64,000 nt of DNA from Serinicoccus chungangensis (GCF_006337125.1 NZ_CP040887.1:682001-746000); one strand, 5' to 3'. Positions 17,859 through 29,226 are shown, numbered from the stretch's first letter. The notes: a model not told the origin generated them from the letters alone. Numbers and translations: made by a program.

Positions 17859-18176
17859 GCAACCCTTCACGGCGCTCGGTGGCCCATCGAGCCCCACCGG
17901 GCGTCGCCTGTGGTTGCCCCTGACCTCACCGGGCGTCGCCTGTGGTTGCCCCTGACCTCACCGGGCGTCGCCTGTGGTTGCCCCTGACCTCACCGGGCGT
18001 CGCCTGTGGTTGCCCCTGACCCCACCGGGCGTCGCCTGTGGTTGCCCCTCACCCCCGGGAGCAACCATTTACGGCGCTCGGTCGGTCTGGGGGCAACCTT
18101 TCACGGCGCCCGGTCGGTCTGGGGGCAACCATTCACGGCGCTCGGTGGCTCATCGGCCCCCACCGGGCGTCGCCAG
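17859..18176. repeat. Intergenic array of two 32-bp tandem repeat families
   Basis: The core is five near-identical 32-bp units starting at 17895, 17927, 17959, 17991 and 18023, each CACCGGGCGTCGCCTGTGGT followed by TGCCCCTGACCT. A second 32-bp family (GGCAACC..TTCACGGCGCTCGGTCGGTCT) has units with GCAACC at 17859, 18061, 18093 and 18125. At both ends a GCAACC unit lies exactly 36 bp before a CACCGGGCG unit, so the array looks symmetrically built. There are no spacers, so it is not CRISPR. The 495-bp gap 17773-18267 holds nothing else except the hairpin, a short duplication and the padR promoter. Confidence 0.85.
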
Positions 18177-18192
18177 TGGTGGGTTCTGTCTC

Positions 18193-18230
18193 GTCCTGCG
18201 CCCGCTCTAGCTGGTCCTGCGCCCGCTCTA
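18193..18230. repeat. Short tandem duplication upstream of padR
   Basis: GTCCTGCGCCCGCTCTAG occurs twice in direct orientation (18193-18210 and 18213-18230), ending just before the -35 box of padR. Confidence 0.6.
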
Positions 18231-18231
18231 G

Positions 18232-18261
18232 TTGACGTGTCTGACTAGTCAGGCTTACGAT
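18232..18261 (+). promoter_or_regulatory. padR promoter with palindromic operator
   Basis: TTGACG (18232-18237) and TACGAT (18256-18261) are separated by 18 bp. The spacer contains a perfect 12-bp palindrome CTGACTAGTCAG (18241-18252). The -10 box ends 6 nt before GTG 18268. A dimeric regulator bound to the palindrome would block RNA polymerase. Autoregulation by PadR is the natural hypothesis. Confidence 0.65.
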
Positions 18262-18267
18262 CTAGTC

Positions 18268-18630
18268 GTGTCCGAGATCGAGTGGCCCAGCGAGTGGCTC
18301 CGGGGTGTCCTGGGGGTCTGCGTGATGCGCGTCCTGCTCGACGGTCCCAGCTACGGCTACGCCATCACCCGCCGGCTCGAGCAGGCCGGGCTGGGCACCG
18401 TGAAGGGCGGCACCCTCTACCCCCTGCTGTCCCGTCTCGAGGAGGCGGGGCACCTCGCGGTCGAGTGGCGAGCGGGCGAGGGGGGACCGGGCCGCAAGTT
18501 CTTCACCCTGACCGACCAGGGTCGCGCCCACGCCGGCGAGCAGGCCGCCCTGTGGGCCGGGTTCACCACCACCACGCGGGGGCTGACCGATGCGGCCGCC
18601 CCCGCTCGTGCGGAAGCGAGCGAGCGATGA
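18268..18630 (+). CDS. PadR family transcriptional regulator
   Basis: 120 residues, typical of short (subfamily 2-like) PadR proteins. The winged helix spans residues 5-85, with the family pattern LLDGPSYGYAITRRLEQAG, then GTLYPLLSRLEEAGHL, then GRKFFTLTDQGRA in the wing. It probably represses its own operon through the palindrome in its promoter. The GTG start at 18268 is chosen because the -10 box lies directly upstream. ATGA overlap with the following membrane-protein gene is the usual PadR arrangement. The ligand is unknown. Confidence 0.88.
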   Translation: MSEIEWPSEWLRGVLGVCVMRVLLDGPSYGYAITRRLEQAGLGTVKGGTLYPLLSRLEEAGHLAVEWRAGEGGPGRKFFTLTDQGRAHAGEQAALWAGFTTTTRGLTDAAAPARAEASER

Positions 18631-19355
18631 CCACCTCCGGGCGTCCCACCTCCCACCCCGAGCGCCTCGCCCCGAGCGTCGACCCCGCGTGGGTGCGTGC
18701 GTTCGTGACCGAGCAGCACCTGCGGGGGGTGGCCCCGCGGGTGATCGGCGACCAGCTCGCCACCGTGGAGAGCCACGTCCGCGACGGGGGCGAGCCGGCC
18801 ACGGACGCCTTCGGCGAGGCGGTCGACTACGCCCGCGCGCTGCCCAAGGGCCGGCCGTGGGAGCCGGACCGGCGCACCGTCCTGGAGCTCCTCCTCGGGC
18901 TCGCCGGGATGCTCATGGTCCTGGGCGCCTTCACCGCCTGGCTGGCCGACGGCCCGGTGCGCCTCACCACGGGCTACCTCGTCGTCCTCGCCGTCACCGC
19001 GCTGGGTGCCGGTGCGCTCGTGCTGCGCCCCACACCGCTGCTGCGCCTCGTCGTGCAGCGTCCCGTGCTGGCCTGGCTCGTCCTCAGCGCGCCGAGCGCC
19101 GTCTTCGTCGTCTGTCTGCTGCTGCTCCGGGGCGAGGTGGCCACGCTGCCGGTCCTCCCGGTCGCCGTCGCGGGGGTGCTGGCCCTGGCGGTCTCCGGCC
19201 TGCTGTCCGCGGGCAACCCGGGCGAGGAGGAGATCACCGGCCCGGGCGAGGCGCCGCGACGCAGCACCGCGACGCGTCGCGCGGGCGTCTGGCTCTACCC
19301 GCTGCTCACCCTCGGGGTCATGGCGATCACCTGGGTCCCGACGCTCTTCACGTGA
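18627..19355 (+). CDS. HAAS-like membrane protein paired with PadR
   Basis: 242 residues. Residues 10-75 form a short helical domain (WVRAFVTEQHLRGVAPRVIG, then EAVDYARALP) like the HAAS domain found in proteins encoded next to PadR. Five or so transmembrane segments follow: about 92-110, 118-135, 145-165, 172-190 and 225-240. PadR/HAAS pairs are thought to act as regulator and membrane signalling partner, but no biochemical function is settled. The ATG overlaps the padR stop, so expression is coupled. Confidence 0.65.
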   Translation: MTTSGRPTSHPERLAPSVDPAWVRAFVTEQHLRGVAPRVIGDQLATVESHVRDGGEPATDAFGEAVDYARALPKGRPWEPDRRTVLELLLGLAGMLMVLGAFTAWLADGPVRLTTGYLVVLAVTALGAGALVLRPTPLLRLVVQRPVLAWLVLSAPSAVFVVCLLLLRGEVATLPVLPVAVAGVLALAVSGLLSAGNPGEEEITGPGEAPRRSTATRRAGVWLYPLLTLGVMAITWVPTLFT

Positions 19356-19373
19356 GCATCGGCCCCCAGTTGG

Positions 19374-19391
19374 CTTGACGCGAGCGTCAAG
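19374..19391. promoter_or_regulatory. Inverted repeat upstream of etfB, candidate operator
   Basis: CTTGACG-CGAG-CGTCAAG is a perfect 7-bp inverted repeat with a 4-bp centre, and a further TCAAG half-site lies at 19394-19398. It is 49 bp before the etfB start. It includes a TTGACG that could serve as a -35 box, but no well-spaced -10 follows. An acyl-CoA-responsive TetR- or GntR-type regulator would be a plausible binder; this is inference. Confidence 0.5.
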
Positions 19392-19439
19392 TGTCAAGAT
19401 GGGACCAACGACCCACCTACAACCACGAGGACGTGAGCA

Positions 19440-20219
19440 GTGAACATCGTCGTCTGTGTGAAGTACGTCCCGGACGCCCAGGGCGACCGCGGCTTCGAGT
19501 CCGACCGCACCACCGACCGCGAGGGGGTGGACGGCCTGCTCTCCGAGCTGGACGAGTACGCCGTCGAGGAGGCGCTCAAGATCGTCGAGGCGGGCGAGGG
19601 TGAGGTCACGGTGCTCACCATGGGTCCGGACGACGCCGCGACCGCCATCAAGAAGAGCCTGCAGATGGGGGCCCACCAGGGGGTCCACGTGCTGGACGAG
19701 GCCATCGCCGGCTCCGACGCGGTGGCGACGTCGCTGGTGCTGGCCGAGGCGGTGAAGAAGTGCGGCGACGTCGACCTCGTCCTCACCGGGCTGGCCTCCA
19801 CCGACGGGGTCATGTCGGTCGTGCCGGCCATGCTCGCCGAGCGGCTCGGCCTGCCCCAGGTGACCTTCGCCTCCGAGCTCACCGTCGAGGGCGGCCACGT
19901 GCGCATCCGCCGCGACAACGAGTCCTTCTCCGAGACCGTGGAGGCCGACCTGCCGGCCGTGGTGTCGGTCACCGACCAGATCAACGAGCCGCGCTACCCC
20001 TCCTTCAAGGGGATCATGGCGGCCAAGAAGAAGCCCGTGCAGACCTGGAGCCTGGCCGACCTCGGCGTCGACCCCTCCCAGGTCGGTCTGGACGCGGCCT
20101 GGGCGCGCGTCGAGGAGACGCAGGCGCGGCCGCCGCGCGAGGCCGGCGAGGTCGTCACCGACGAGGGCCAGGGTGGCGAGGCGCTCGCCGACTTCCTGGC
20201 CGGGCGCCGGCTCGCCTGA
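19440..20219 (+). CDS. etfB: Electron transfer flavoprotein beta subunit
   Basis: 259 residues. The sequence runs MNIVVCVKYVPDAQ, then DEYAVEEALKI and TGLASTDGVMSVVPAMLAERLG, as in actinobacterial EtfB, which binds AMP and pairs with EtfA. The heterodimer carries electrons from acyl-CoA and related dehydrogenases to the membrane ETF:quinone oxidoreductase. The GTG at 19440 is preceded by a weak ACGAGG. etfA follows after 35 nt with its own strong Shine-Dalgarno. Confidence 0.95.
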   Translation: MNIVVCVKYVPDAQGDRGFESDRTTDREGVDGLLSELDEYAVEEALKIVEAGEGEVTVLTMGPDDAATAIKKSLQMGAHQGVHVLDEAIAGSDAVATSLVLAEAVKKCGDVDLVLTGLASTDGVMSVVPAMLAERLGLPQVTFASELTVEGGHVRIRRDNESFSETVEADLPAVVSVTDQINEPRYPSFKGIMAAKKKPVQTWSLADLGVDPSQVGLDAAWARVEETQARPPREAGEVVTDEGQGGEALADFLAGRRLA

Positions 20220-20254
20220 CCGGGCCGACACGACATACCAAGGAGTCTGCAGAC

Positions 20255-21211
20255 ATGAGTGAAGTCCTCGTCCTGGTCGACCACGTCGACGGCGACGTCC
20301 GCAAGACCACCGCCGAGATGCTCACCGCGGCGCGGCGCCTCGGTGAGCCCTCGGCCGTCTTCGTCGGGCAGGGGTATGCCGCCGCGAAGGAGACCCTCGG
20401 CCGCTACGGCGCGGCGAAGGTCTACGTCGCGGACGACGCCGTCTACACCGACCACCTCGTCGCCCCGGTGGCCGAGCTGCTGGCCGACCTGGTCGGGCGC
20501 ACCTCGCCGGCCGCCGTGCTGGTGGCCTCCACCAACGACGCCAAGGAGGTCGCCGGCCGCCTCGCCATCAAGACCGGCTCCGGGGTCATCACCGACGCGG
20601 TCGACATCGCGACCGGCGACGGTGGGCTGCGGGTGACCAAGTCGGTCTTCGCGGGGAGCTACACCGTCGCCGCGCAGGTGGGCACCGGCACCCCCATCGT
20701 CACCGTCAAGCCCAACAGCATCCCGGCAGAGGAGTCGGCGGCGAGCCCGGTCGAGGAGGAGGTCTCCACGGAGGTCTCCGACGCGGCCCGGGCGGCCCGG
20801 GTCACCTCGCGGACGGCCAAGGAGAAGTCCGGGCGGCCCTCGCTCACCGAGGCCGCGATCGTGGTGTCGGGCGGGCGCGGCACGGGCGGGGACTTCGGTC
20901 CGGTCGAGGCCTTCGCGGACGCGCTCGGTGCGGCCGTGGGCGCCTCGCGGGCGGCCGTGGACGCCGGGTGGTACCCGCACTCCCACCAGGTCGGCCAGAC
21001 CGGTGTCTCGGTCAGCCCGCAGCTCTACGTCGCGGCCGGCATCTCCGGCGCGATCCAGCACCGCGCCGGCATGCAGACCTCCAAGACGATCGTCGCGGTC
21101 AACAAGGACGCCGAGGCTCCCATCTTCGAGCTGGTCGACTTCGGCGTCGTCGGCGACCTCTTCACGATCCTGCCGCAGGCGGCCGACAAGGTGCAGCAGA
21201 ACAAGGCCTGA
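20255..21211 (+). CDS. etfA: Electron transfer flavoprotein alpha subunit
   Basis: 318 residues. The C-terminal FAD domain is clear: VSGGRGTGG near residue 210, then [20 protein letters not shown] and AIQHRAGMQ. It holds FAD for the EtfAB heterodimer. AAGGAG at 20240-20245 precedes ATG 20255. The etfBA to cysteine desulfurase to mnmA order is common in actinobacteria, although a -10 box at 21263 suggests the desulfurase has its own promoter. Confidence 0.95.
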   Translation: MSEVLVLVDHVDGDVRKTTAEMLTAARRLGEPSAVFVGQGYAAAKETLGRYGAAKVYVADDAVYTDHLVAPVAELLADLVGRTSPAAVLVASTNDAKEVAGRLAIKTGSGVITDAVDIATGDGGLRVTKSVFAGSYTVAAQVGTGTPIVTVKPNSIPAEESAASPVEEEVSTEVSDAARAARVTSRTAKEKSGRPSLTEAAIVVSGGRGTGGDFGPVEAFADALGAAVGASRAAVDAGWYPHSHQVGQTGVSVSPQLYVAAGISGAIQHRAGMQTSKTIVAVNKDAEAPIFELVDFGVVGDLFTILPQAADKVQQNKA

Positions 21212-21262
21212 GCCCTCCCGGCCCCGCCGGTCCGCGGTGCCCTGACGCCACCGGGCCGCTCG

Positions 21263-21268
21263 TAGACT
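21263..21268 (+). promoter_or_regulatory. -10 box TAGACT of the cysteine desulfurase-mnmA operon
   Basis: TAGACT ends 10 nt before ATG 21279, which leaves at most a 3-4 nt leader and no room for a Shine-Dalgarno sequence. Confidence 0.5.
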
Positions 21269-21278
21269 GGTCCCCGTC

Positions 21279-22508
21279 ATGTCTGTGCCCGCACCTGCCC
21301 GCGTCTACCTCGACCACGCCGCGACGACGCCCGTCCTCGAGGAGGTCGTCGAGGTGGTCGCCCGCGAGATGCGGCAGACCGGCAACGCCAGCTCGCTGCA
21401 CGACCCCGGCCGTCGCGCCCGCCGCGTCGTCGAGGAGTCGCGCGAGCAGGTCGCCCAGGCGCTCGGCGTGCGGCCCTCCGAGGTCGTCTTCACCTCGGGC
21501 GGCACCGAGGCGGACAACCTCGCGGTCAAGGGGACGTATGCCGCCCGCCGCGCCGTCGACCCGGCGCGCGACCGGCTCGTCGTCGCCGGGACCGAGCACC
21601 ACGCCGTCCTCGACCCCGTCGAGCACCTCGTGGCGCACGAGAGGGCTCGGGTGACCTGGGTCGAGCCGGACCCCCAGGGTCTGGTGACCCCCGACGCCCT
21701 GGCCGCGGCGGTCGCGGCCGACGGCGGGCCGGGCACGGTAGCCCTCGTCAGCGTCATGTGGGCCAACAACGAGGTGGGCACGGTCGCCCCGGTGCCGGCG
21801 CTCGCCGCGCTGGCCCGGGAGCACGGCATCCCGTTCCACTCCGACGCCGTCCAGGCCCTCGGCCAGGTCCCGCTCGACCTCTCCCAGGTGGACCTGGGGG
21901 TCGTCACCGGCCACAAGGTCGGCGGCCCGCTGGGCGTCGGCGTGCTCACCGCCGGCCGGGACCAGGCGCCGGTGCCGCTCACCCACGGCGGCGGCCAGGA
22001 GCGCGGCCTGCGCTCGGGCACCCTCGACACCCCGGCGATCGCCGGACTCGCGGTGGCCGTCACCCACGCGGCGCAGCACCAGGCCGAGCACGCGGCACAC
22101 CTCGGGGAGCTGCGCGACGCCCTCGTCACCGGGGCGCTCGCGCTCGACCCGGGCATCACCGTCTCCGGGCCCTGGAGCCCCGGTGACACCACCAGCCGCC
22201 TCGCCGGCAACGTGCACCTGCGGGTCGCCGACTGCGAGGGGGACTCGCTGCTCTACCTGCTCGACGCCGCGGGTGTCGCCTGCTCGACCGGGTCCGCGTG
22301 CCAGGCCGGGGTGCCCCGACCGAGCCACGTGCTGCTCGCCATGGGGGTGCCGGAGGACGAGGCGGCCGGGGCCCTGCGGCTCACCCTCGGCCACGGCTCC
22401 ACCCGCAGCGACGTCGACGCCGTCCTCGCCGCGCTGCCGCCGGCCCTGGAGCGCGCCCGCCGGGCGCACGCCGCGGCCACCGGGGCCCGCGCGGCCAGGA
22501 GCGCCTGA
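21279..22508 (+). CDS. Cysteine desulfurase (IscS/NifS type)
   Basis: 409 residues. This PLP enzyme converts cysteine to alanine and an enzyme persulfide. YLDHAATTP opens the fold, the PLP lysine is in [12 protein letters not shown], and the catalytic cysteine is in [11 protein letters not shown]. The short active-site loop indicates an IscS-like class. ATGA overlap with mnmA shows translational coupling, so its main sulfur customer is probably MnmA for tRNA thiolation, with iron-sulfur assembly a possible second role. Confidence 0.92.
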   Translation: MSVPAPARVYLDHAATTPVLEEVVEVVAREMRQTGNASSLHDPGRRARRVVEESREQVAQALGVRPSEVVFTSGGTEADNLAVKGTYAARRAVDPARDRLVVAGTEHHAVLDPVEHLVAHERARVTWVEPDPQGLVTPDALAAAVAADGGPGTVALVSVMWANNEVGTVAPVPALAALAREHGIPFHSDAVQALGQVPLDLSQVDLGVVTGHKVGGPLGVGVLTAGRDQAPVPLTHGGGQERGLRSGTLDTPAIAGLAVAVTHAAQHQAEHAAHLGELRDALVTGALALDPGITVSGPWSPGDTTSRLAGNVHLRVADCEGDSLLYLLDAAGVACSTGSACQAGVPRPSHVLLAMGVPEDEAAGALRLTLGHGSTRSDVDAVLAALPPALERARRAHAAATGARAARSA

Positions 22509-23626
22509 TGCGCGTCGTCGCCGCGATGAGCGGCGGGGTCGACTCGGCGGTCGCCGCCGCCCGGATGCTCGACGCCGGTCACGAGGTGGTCGGGGTCCAC
22601 CTCGCGCTGGCCCAGTCGGCCGCCACCCTGCGGGAGTCGGCCCGCGGCTGCTGCACCATCGAGGACGCCGGCGACGCACGCCGGGTCGCCGACCGGCTCG
22701 GCATCCCGTTCTACGTGTGGGACATGGCGCAGCGGTTCCGGGAGGACGTCGTCGAGGACTTCGCCGCGGAGTACGCCGCCGGTCGCACCCCCAACCCCTG
22801 CCTGCGCTGCAACGAGAAGATCAAGTTCGCCGCGCTGCTGGACAAGGCGCTCGCGCTGGGCTTCGACGCCGTCGCCACCGGCCACTACGCGCAGATCGAG
22901 GAGGTCGCCGACCCCGGGGCGCCGGGCGGGGTGCGGCGCGAGCTGCACCGGGCGGTCGACCCGGCCAAGGACCAGTCCTACGTGCTGGGGGTGCTCGACG
23001 CCGACCAGCTCGCCCGGAGCTTCTTCCCCCTCGGCGACACCACCAAGCCCCAGATCCGTGAGGAGGCGCGCGAGCGCGGCTTCTCGGTCGCGAAGAAGCC
23101 GGACAGCCACGACATCTGCTTCATCGCCGACGGCGACACCCGGGGCTACCTCGCGAAGCGCCTCGGCACCGCCCCCGGCCCGATCGTCGACAGCGACGGC
23201 GAGGTCGTCGGCGAGCACGGGGGAGCCTACGGCTACACGGTCGGGCAGCGCCGTGGCCTCGGGCTCAAGGTCCCCGCCGCCGACGGCAAGCCGCGCTACG
23301 TCGTGTCGACCGACACCCGGTCCAACACGGTCGTCGTCGGCCCGGAGGAGCTGCTCGGGGTGGACGTCGTCGAGGGCGACCACCTGCGCTGGTGCGGGCC
23401 GGCGCCGACCGGCGAGGTCGCGCTCGGCGCGCAGATCCGCGCCCACGGCCGGGAGTACCCCGCCGAGGTGGACGTGCACGCGGACGGCGGCGACGGCATA
23501 CCGGAGCGGGTGACGGTGCGCCTCGCCGAGCGGGTCCGGGGAGTCGCGCCCGGCCAGTCGGTCGTGCTCTACGACGGCACGCGCGTCGTCGGCTCGGCCA
23601 CCATCGCCTCGACCGGGCGGTCCTGA
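22508..23626 (+). CDS. mnmA: tRNA-specific 2-thiouridylase
   Basis: 372 residues. MnmA adds sulfur to U34 of Lys, Glu and Gln tRNAs. The ATP-binding PP-loop [11 protein letters not shown] is at residues 7-17. The two catalytic cysteines lie in [12 protein letters not shown] and [14 protein letters not shown]-terminal beta-barrel completes the protein. The ATG at 22508 shares its A with the TGA of the desulfurase. The codon pair GGC ATA near 23495 belongs to the recurrent GGCATACC octamer. Confidence 0.95.
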   Translation: MRVVAAMSGGVDSAVAAARMLDAGHEVVGVHLALAQSAATLRESARGCCTIEDAGDARRVADRLGIPFYVWDMAQRFREDVVEDFAAEYAAGRTPNPCLRCNEKIKFAALLDKALALGFDAVATGHYAQIEEVADPGAPGGVRRELHRAVDPAKDQSYVLGVLDADQLARSFFPLGDTTKPQIREEARERGFSVAKKPDSHDICFIADGDTRGYLAKRLGTAPGPIVDSDGEVVGEHGGAYGYTVGQRRGLGLKVPAADGKPRYVVSTDTRSNTVVVGPEELLGVDVVEGDHLRWCGPAPTGEVALGAQIRAHGREYPAEVDVHADGGDGIPERVTVRLAERVRGVAPGQSVVLYDGTRVVGSATIASTGRS

Positions 23627-23682
23627 GCCGCCCACGGGCCCTGGTGCCGTCCGGCGGGTGCCGGCTCCCCAGCCCCACCGCC

Positions 23683-23688
23683 TACAGT
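23683..23688 (+). promoter_or_regulatory. -10 box TACAGT of the methionine-synthase-like gene
   Basis: TACAGT ends 7 nt before GTG 23696, the leaderless spacing seen across the window. It selects this GTG over the one at 23687. Confidence 0.6.
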
Positions 23689-23695
23689 GAGCGCC

Positions 23696-24683
23696 GTGGT
23701 CGACGTCAGCGGTATCGGATCCTGGCCCGGCACCGACGTGCGTGAGGCGCTGCGGGTGGTGGGTGGCGAGCTCGCCTCCGGTGCGCCGGAGGGGGTGCGG
23801 TCCGTGCCGTACCTGCTCGAGCTCCCCGCCCGCGGGCCCGGTGCCGACCTGGTGGGTCGCGGTGCGCACCTGCTCGTCGACCTGCCGGTGGACCTGCAGC
23901 CGCAGGGCCTGGCGCCTGGTGGACCGGCCGGGCCGGGACGCGGAGCGCGCGGCGTCCCTGCTGACCCAGGACCTGGACGAGCTCGCCGAGGCGCTGGACG
24001 GCTACGCGGGGCCGCTCAAGGTGCAGGTCGCCGGGCCGTGGACCCTGGCCGCCTCGCTGTGGCGCCCGCTCGGCGACCGGGTGCTGGACGACCCCGGCGC
24101 CACCCGCGACGTGGTGGCCTCGCTCACCGAGGGGGTGGCGGCCTACCTCGGCCGGGTGCAGCGCCTGGTCCCGGGTGCCGAGCTGCTCCTGCAGATGGAC
24201 GAGCCGTCCCTCACCGCCGTGCTGGCCGGGCGCATCCGCTCCGAGTCCGGCTACCGCGTCCTGCGCACGCCCGAGCGGGGCGAGGCGGTGGCGGTGCTGC
24301 GGCAGGTGCTCGACCAGCCCGGCGCCGAGGTAGGCGGTGTGCACACCTGCGCCGCCGACCCGCCGGTGGACGTGCTGGTCGAGGCGGGCGCGGGGCTGCT
24401 CTCGCTGGACCTCGCGCAGGTGGGGCGGGGGAGGTTCGAGCAGGTCGCGGCCGCGGTCGAGGCGGGCCGCCGGCTCTGGGCGGGGGTCGACGCGGGAGCC
24501 GCCGACCCGCTCGAGCCGTTGCTGCGGCGCTGGCACGAGGCCGGGCTCCCGGTCGCCGCGCTGGGCGACGTCGGCCTCACCCCGCCGTGCGGGCTGGCGT
24601 CCTCCAGCCCGGCCGGGGCGCAACAGGTCACGCGGTCGCTCTCCCAGGTCGCGTCCAGACTTGCCGAGGCGGCTGCCACCTGA
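23696..24683 (+). pseudogene. MetE/UROD-like methionine synthase family protein, frameshifted
   Basis: The reading frame begins GSWPGTDVREALRVVGGEL and continues to LLVDLPVDLQPQG. From residue about 72 the similarity continues one frame later (RLVDRPGRDAERAASLLTQD) to TGA 24681-24683. An extra base in the GGGCC run at 23905-23909 explains it: without it the gene is 329 codons and reads QG-WRLVDRPG. The family is the short cobalamin-independent methionine synthase/URO-decarboxylase-like barrel common in actinobacteria. Zn-site residues are visible in GGVHTCAADPPVDVL and a C-terminal GLTPPCGLASS. A sequencing or assembly error is as likely as a real mutation. Confidence 0.75.
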
Positions 24684-24699
24684 GTCACTCCTGCCCCGC

Positions 24700-24705
24700 T
24701 AGGCT
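24700..24705 (+). promoter_or_regulatory. -10 box TAGGCT of the small membrane-protein gene
   Basis: TAGGCT lies 44 nt before ATG 24750. This gene therefore has a leader and uses the Shine-Dalgarno AAGGGGAGAG, unlike most neighbours. Confidence 0.45.
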
Positions 24706-24749
24706 GGCCGCGTCACGCGTGCGTCCGGCACGCCCATGGAAGGGGAGAG

Positions 24750-25376
24750 ATGTCACAGAACCCGGGTCACGACGACCCGCACCACGACCCGAGCGCACCG
24801 CGCCACGACGCGGACGCCCGCCAGCACGAGGGTGGCTTCCAGGCGGCGCCGAGCTACGACGCCCACGACGGCGCCCACGGCGGCGCCCCGGCGGGGGCCG
24901 TCGCCAAGCCGCAGTCGGTGGGCCTGGCCCAGAAGCTCATGTACGCCGGCGGTGTCATCTCGCTCATCGGCGGGGTCGTCGCGCTGGCCACCCCCGAGGA
25001 CCAGCTGCGCTCGGCGATCGAGTCCCAGCTCGAGGCGAGCGGTCAGCCGGTGGACGCCGCCATGGTCGACGCCGCGGTGTCCACGGCTCCCATCTTCGGC
25101 CTGATCTGGGCGGTCGTCGTCGCGGCTATCTGGTTCGCCCTCGGCTTCTTCAACGGCAAGGGCAAGGGCTGGGCGCGCATCGTCGCGACCGTCCTCGGGG
25201 TCCTCAACGTCGTCACGACCCTCATCGGCCTGCTGGGCACGAGCATGATGCCGGGCTCGGCCGCCGGGGGCACGATCAACACCATCCTGTCGCTGCTCAA
25301 CGCGGTGCTGGCGGCGGTCATCGTCTTCCTCCTCTGGAAGAAGGAGTCGACCGCCTACTTCAAGGGCACCCGCTGA
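24750..25376 (+). CDS. Four-helix membrane protein with His/Asp-rich N-terminus
   Basis: 208 residues, family unknown. Residues 1-60 are disordered and rich in His, Asp and Ala (GHDDPHHDPSAPRHDADARQ), which may bind metal or simply keep it soluble. Four hydrophobic segments follow: about residues 65-82, 115-135, 145-165 and 178-195. The shape resembles small actinobacterial integral membrane proteins of unknown role. AAGGGGAGAG provides a strong ribosome-binding site. It sits between the methionine-synthase-like gene and ligA without obvious functional link. Confidence 0.7.
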   Translation: MSQNPGHDDPHHDPSAPRHDADARQHEGGFQAAPSYDAHDGAHGGAPAGAVAKPQSVGLAQKLMYAGGVISLIGGVVALATPEDQLRSAIESQLEASGQPVDAAMVDAAVSTAPIFGLIWAVVVAAIWFALGFFNGKGKGWARIVATVLGVLNVVTTLIGLLGTSMMPGSAAGGTINTILSLLNAVLAAVIVFLLWKKESTAYFKGTR

Positions 25377-27635
<2,259 letters not shown>

Positions 27636-27681
27636 CTGGGGGCCGCCGTGTCCGCCCGGCTGCAGGTGACCGTGGGTCTGT

Positions 27682-27705
27682 GGCCGCGGCGACGACGCCG
27701 CGGCC
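27682..27705. terminator. Hairpin between convergent ligA and MFS genes
   Basis: GGCCGCGGCG and CGCCGCGGCC make a perfect 10-bp GC stem with a 4-nt loop (ACGA), located between two convergent stop codons. It can serve both directions; there is no U-tract. Confidence 0.6.
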
Positions 27706-27708
27706 GGC

Positions 27709-29145
27709 TCACACGTGCGGCGGTGATGTGGCGCTGACCCGGTCCCGGGTCGGCCCCGGCCGCAGCCCGAACCAGCTGATGACACCGCCGCCGGCCAGCA
27801 GCGCCGTGCAGGCCAGCATGGCCCAGCGGTAGCCCTCGGTGAAGGCCACCGGGTCGGCGTAGTCCGTGCCCGACAGGCCGACGAGCGCCGGCAGCGCGGC
27901 CACCGCGAGCAGCGACCCCGTGCGGGCGACGGCGTTGTTGATGCCGCTGGCCAGCCCGGCGTACCGGTCCGCGACAGCCGCGAGCACCGCGGCGGTGAGC
28001 GGCGAGACGAGCAGCGCCAGCCCGAGGGCGAAGACCACCATGCCCGGCAGCACCCCGCCCCAGCCGGTGTCGCGGCCGATCCCGACCATGAGCAGGGTGC
28101 CCACGGCACACACCAGCGGCCCCACCGTCATGGGCACCCGCGGCCCGATGCGGTCGGCGAGCGCCGCGGCCCGGGTGGAGAGCAGCAGCAGCGCCACGGT
28201 CACCGGAAGCCCGGCCAGCCCGGAGGCGGTCGCCGACCAGCCGGAGGTGACCTGCAGCTGGATGACGACGAAGAGCATGACCGCGCCGAGGGCGCCGTAG
28301 ACCAGCAGGGTCATGGCGTTGGCCGCGGAGAAGACCCGGGAGCCGAAGAGGTGCAGCGGCACCAGCGGGTGCGCGGCGCGCCGGCTCCAGACGAGGAAGC
28401 CGGCCGCCGCCAGGGCGGTCACCACCCACGCCAGGACGAGCGCCGCCGTCGGTGCCTCGGCAGCCGTGGTGAGGGCCCACGTGGAGGCGCCCAGCCCGAC
28501 GACGACGAGCGCCGAGCCCACGAGGTCGAACCGCCCCGTGGACTCGACGTCCCTGCTCTCGGGAGCCGACCAGGCCGCCAGCGCGATGACGACGACGCAC
28601 AGCGGGATGTTGATGGCGAAGATCCAGCGCCAGCTGGTGGTGTCGACGATGGCTCCGCCGACCAGGGGGCCGACGGCCGCCGCGATCCCGCTGACGCCCG
28701 CCCACGTGCCGATCGCGGGCGCGCGGTCACCGGGGGCGTAGCTCGCCTGGATGAGCGCGAGCGCACCAGGGGTGAGCAGCGCCGCGCCCACGCCCTGGAC
28801 GAGCCGCGCCGCGATGAGCTGGGCCGGGTCCTGCGCGAGCGCGCACAGGGCCGAGGCGAGCAGGAACCACGCCATGCCGACGAGGTAGACCCGGCGGCGG
28901 CCGAGCCGGTCGCCGAGCGCGCCGGCCACCAGCACCAGGGAGGCGAGCGAGAGGAGGTAGCCCCCGACGATCCACTGCAGCTGCGGGAGGGTGGCGCCGA
29001 GGTCCTCGCCGATGGTGCGCAGGGCCACGTTGACGACGGAGCCGTCGAGGATCGCGACGCCAGATCCGAGGGTGACGGCCGCGAGCATCGTCCGCCCGCG
29101 GGGCGAGCGACGGTCCAGGTATCCCTCCTGCGGGCGAGCGGTCAC
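27709..29145 (-). CDS. MFS transporter, DHA2 (14-TM) drug:H+ antiporter family
   Basis: 478 residues with about 14 hydrophobic segments. Family signatures: AILDGSVVNVALRTIG in TM1, the loop motif GALGDRLGRRRVYLVG, and GAALLTPGALALI followed by GVSGIAAAVGPLVGGAIVD (the DHA motif C region). It is probably a proton-driven multidrug exporter in the cytoplasmic membrane; the substrate is not predictable. The start is GTG 29145, since TACGCT lies 6 nt upstream; an in-frame ATG/GTG further up lacks family similarity. It diverges from the glutaredoxin gene across about 80 bp. Confidence 0.88.
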   Translation of the reverse strand: MTARPQEGYLDRRSPRGRTMLAAVTLGSGVAILDGSVVNVALRTIGEDLGATLPQLQWIVGGYLLSLASLVLVAGALGDRLGRRRVYLVGMAWFLLASALCALAQDPAQLIAARLVQGVGAALLTPGALALIQASYAPGDRAPAIGTWAGVSGIAAAVGPLVGGAIVDTTSWRWIFAINIPLCVVVIALAAWSAPESRDVESTGRFDLVGSALVVVGLGASTWALTTAAEAPTAALVLAWVVTALAAAGFLVWSRRAAHPLVPLHLFGSRVFSAANAMTLLVYGALGAVMLFVVIQLQVTSGWSATASGLAGLPVTVALLLLSTRAAALADRIGPRVPMTVGPLVCAVGTLLMVGIGRDTGWGGVLPGMVVFALGLALLVSPLTAAVLAAVADRYAGLASGINNAVARTGSLLAVAALPALVGLSGTDYADPVAFTEGYRWAMLACTALLAGGGVISWFGLRPGPTRDRVSATSPPHV

Positions 29146-29151
29146 CGCACC

Positions 29152-29157
29152 AGCGTA
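29152..29157 (-). promoter_or_regulatory. -10 box TACGCT of the DHA2 transporter gene
   Basis: On the minus strand TACGCT (29157-29152) ends 6 nt before GTG 29145, giving a leaderless message. Confidence 0.6.
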
Positions 29158-29226
29158 GGCCCACGGCGGCGGCATCTCCCTCGGGCGAGGGAGGCGCGCG
29201 CGACGGTTCCCCGCCACCATGGGGGT

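Noticed and set aside
17895..18054. CRISPR array
   Set aside because: The units are directly abutting 32-bp repeats with no spacers, and no cas genes are in the window.
17780..18235. Short open frames reading through the 32-bp repeats (VAPDLTGRRLWLPL-like peptides)
   Set aside because: A 32-bp period is not a multiple of three, so the same unit is read in different frames. The peptides are a by-product of the repeat, and the matching peptides at 56.2 kb have the same cause.
27709..29220. Starting the DHA2 transporter at its longest frame (29220)
   Set aside because: The extra 25 residues are Arg/Pro-rich, lack family similarity and would include the promoter box at 29152-29157.
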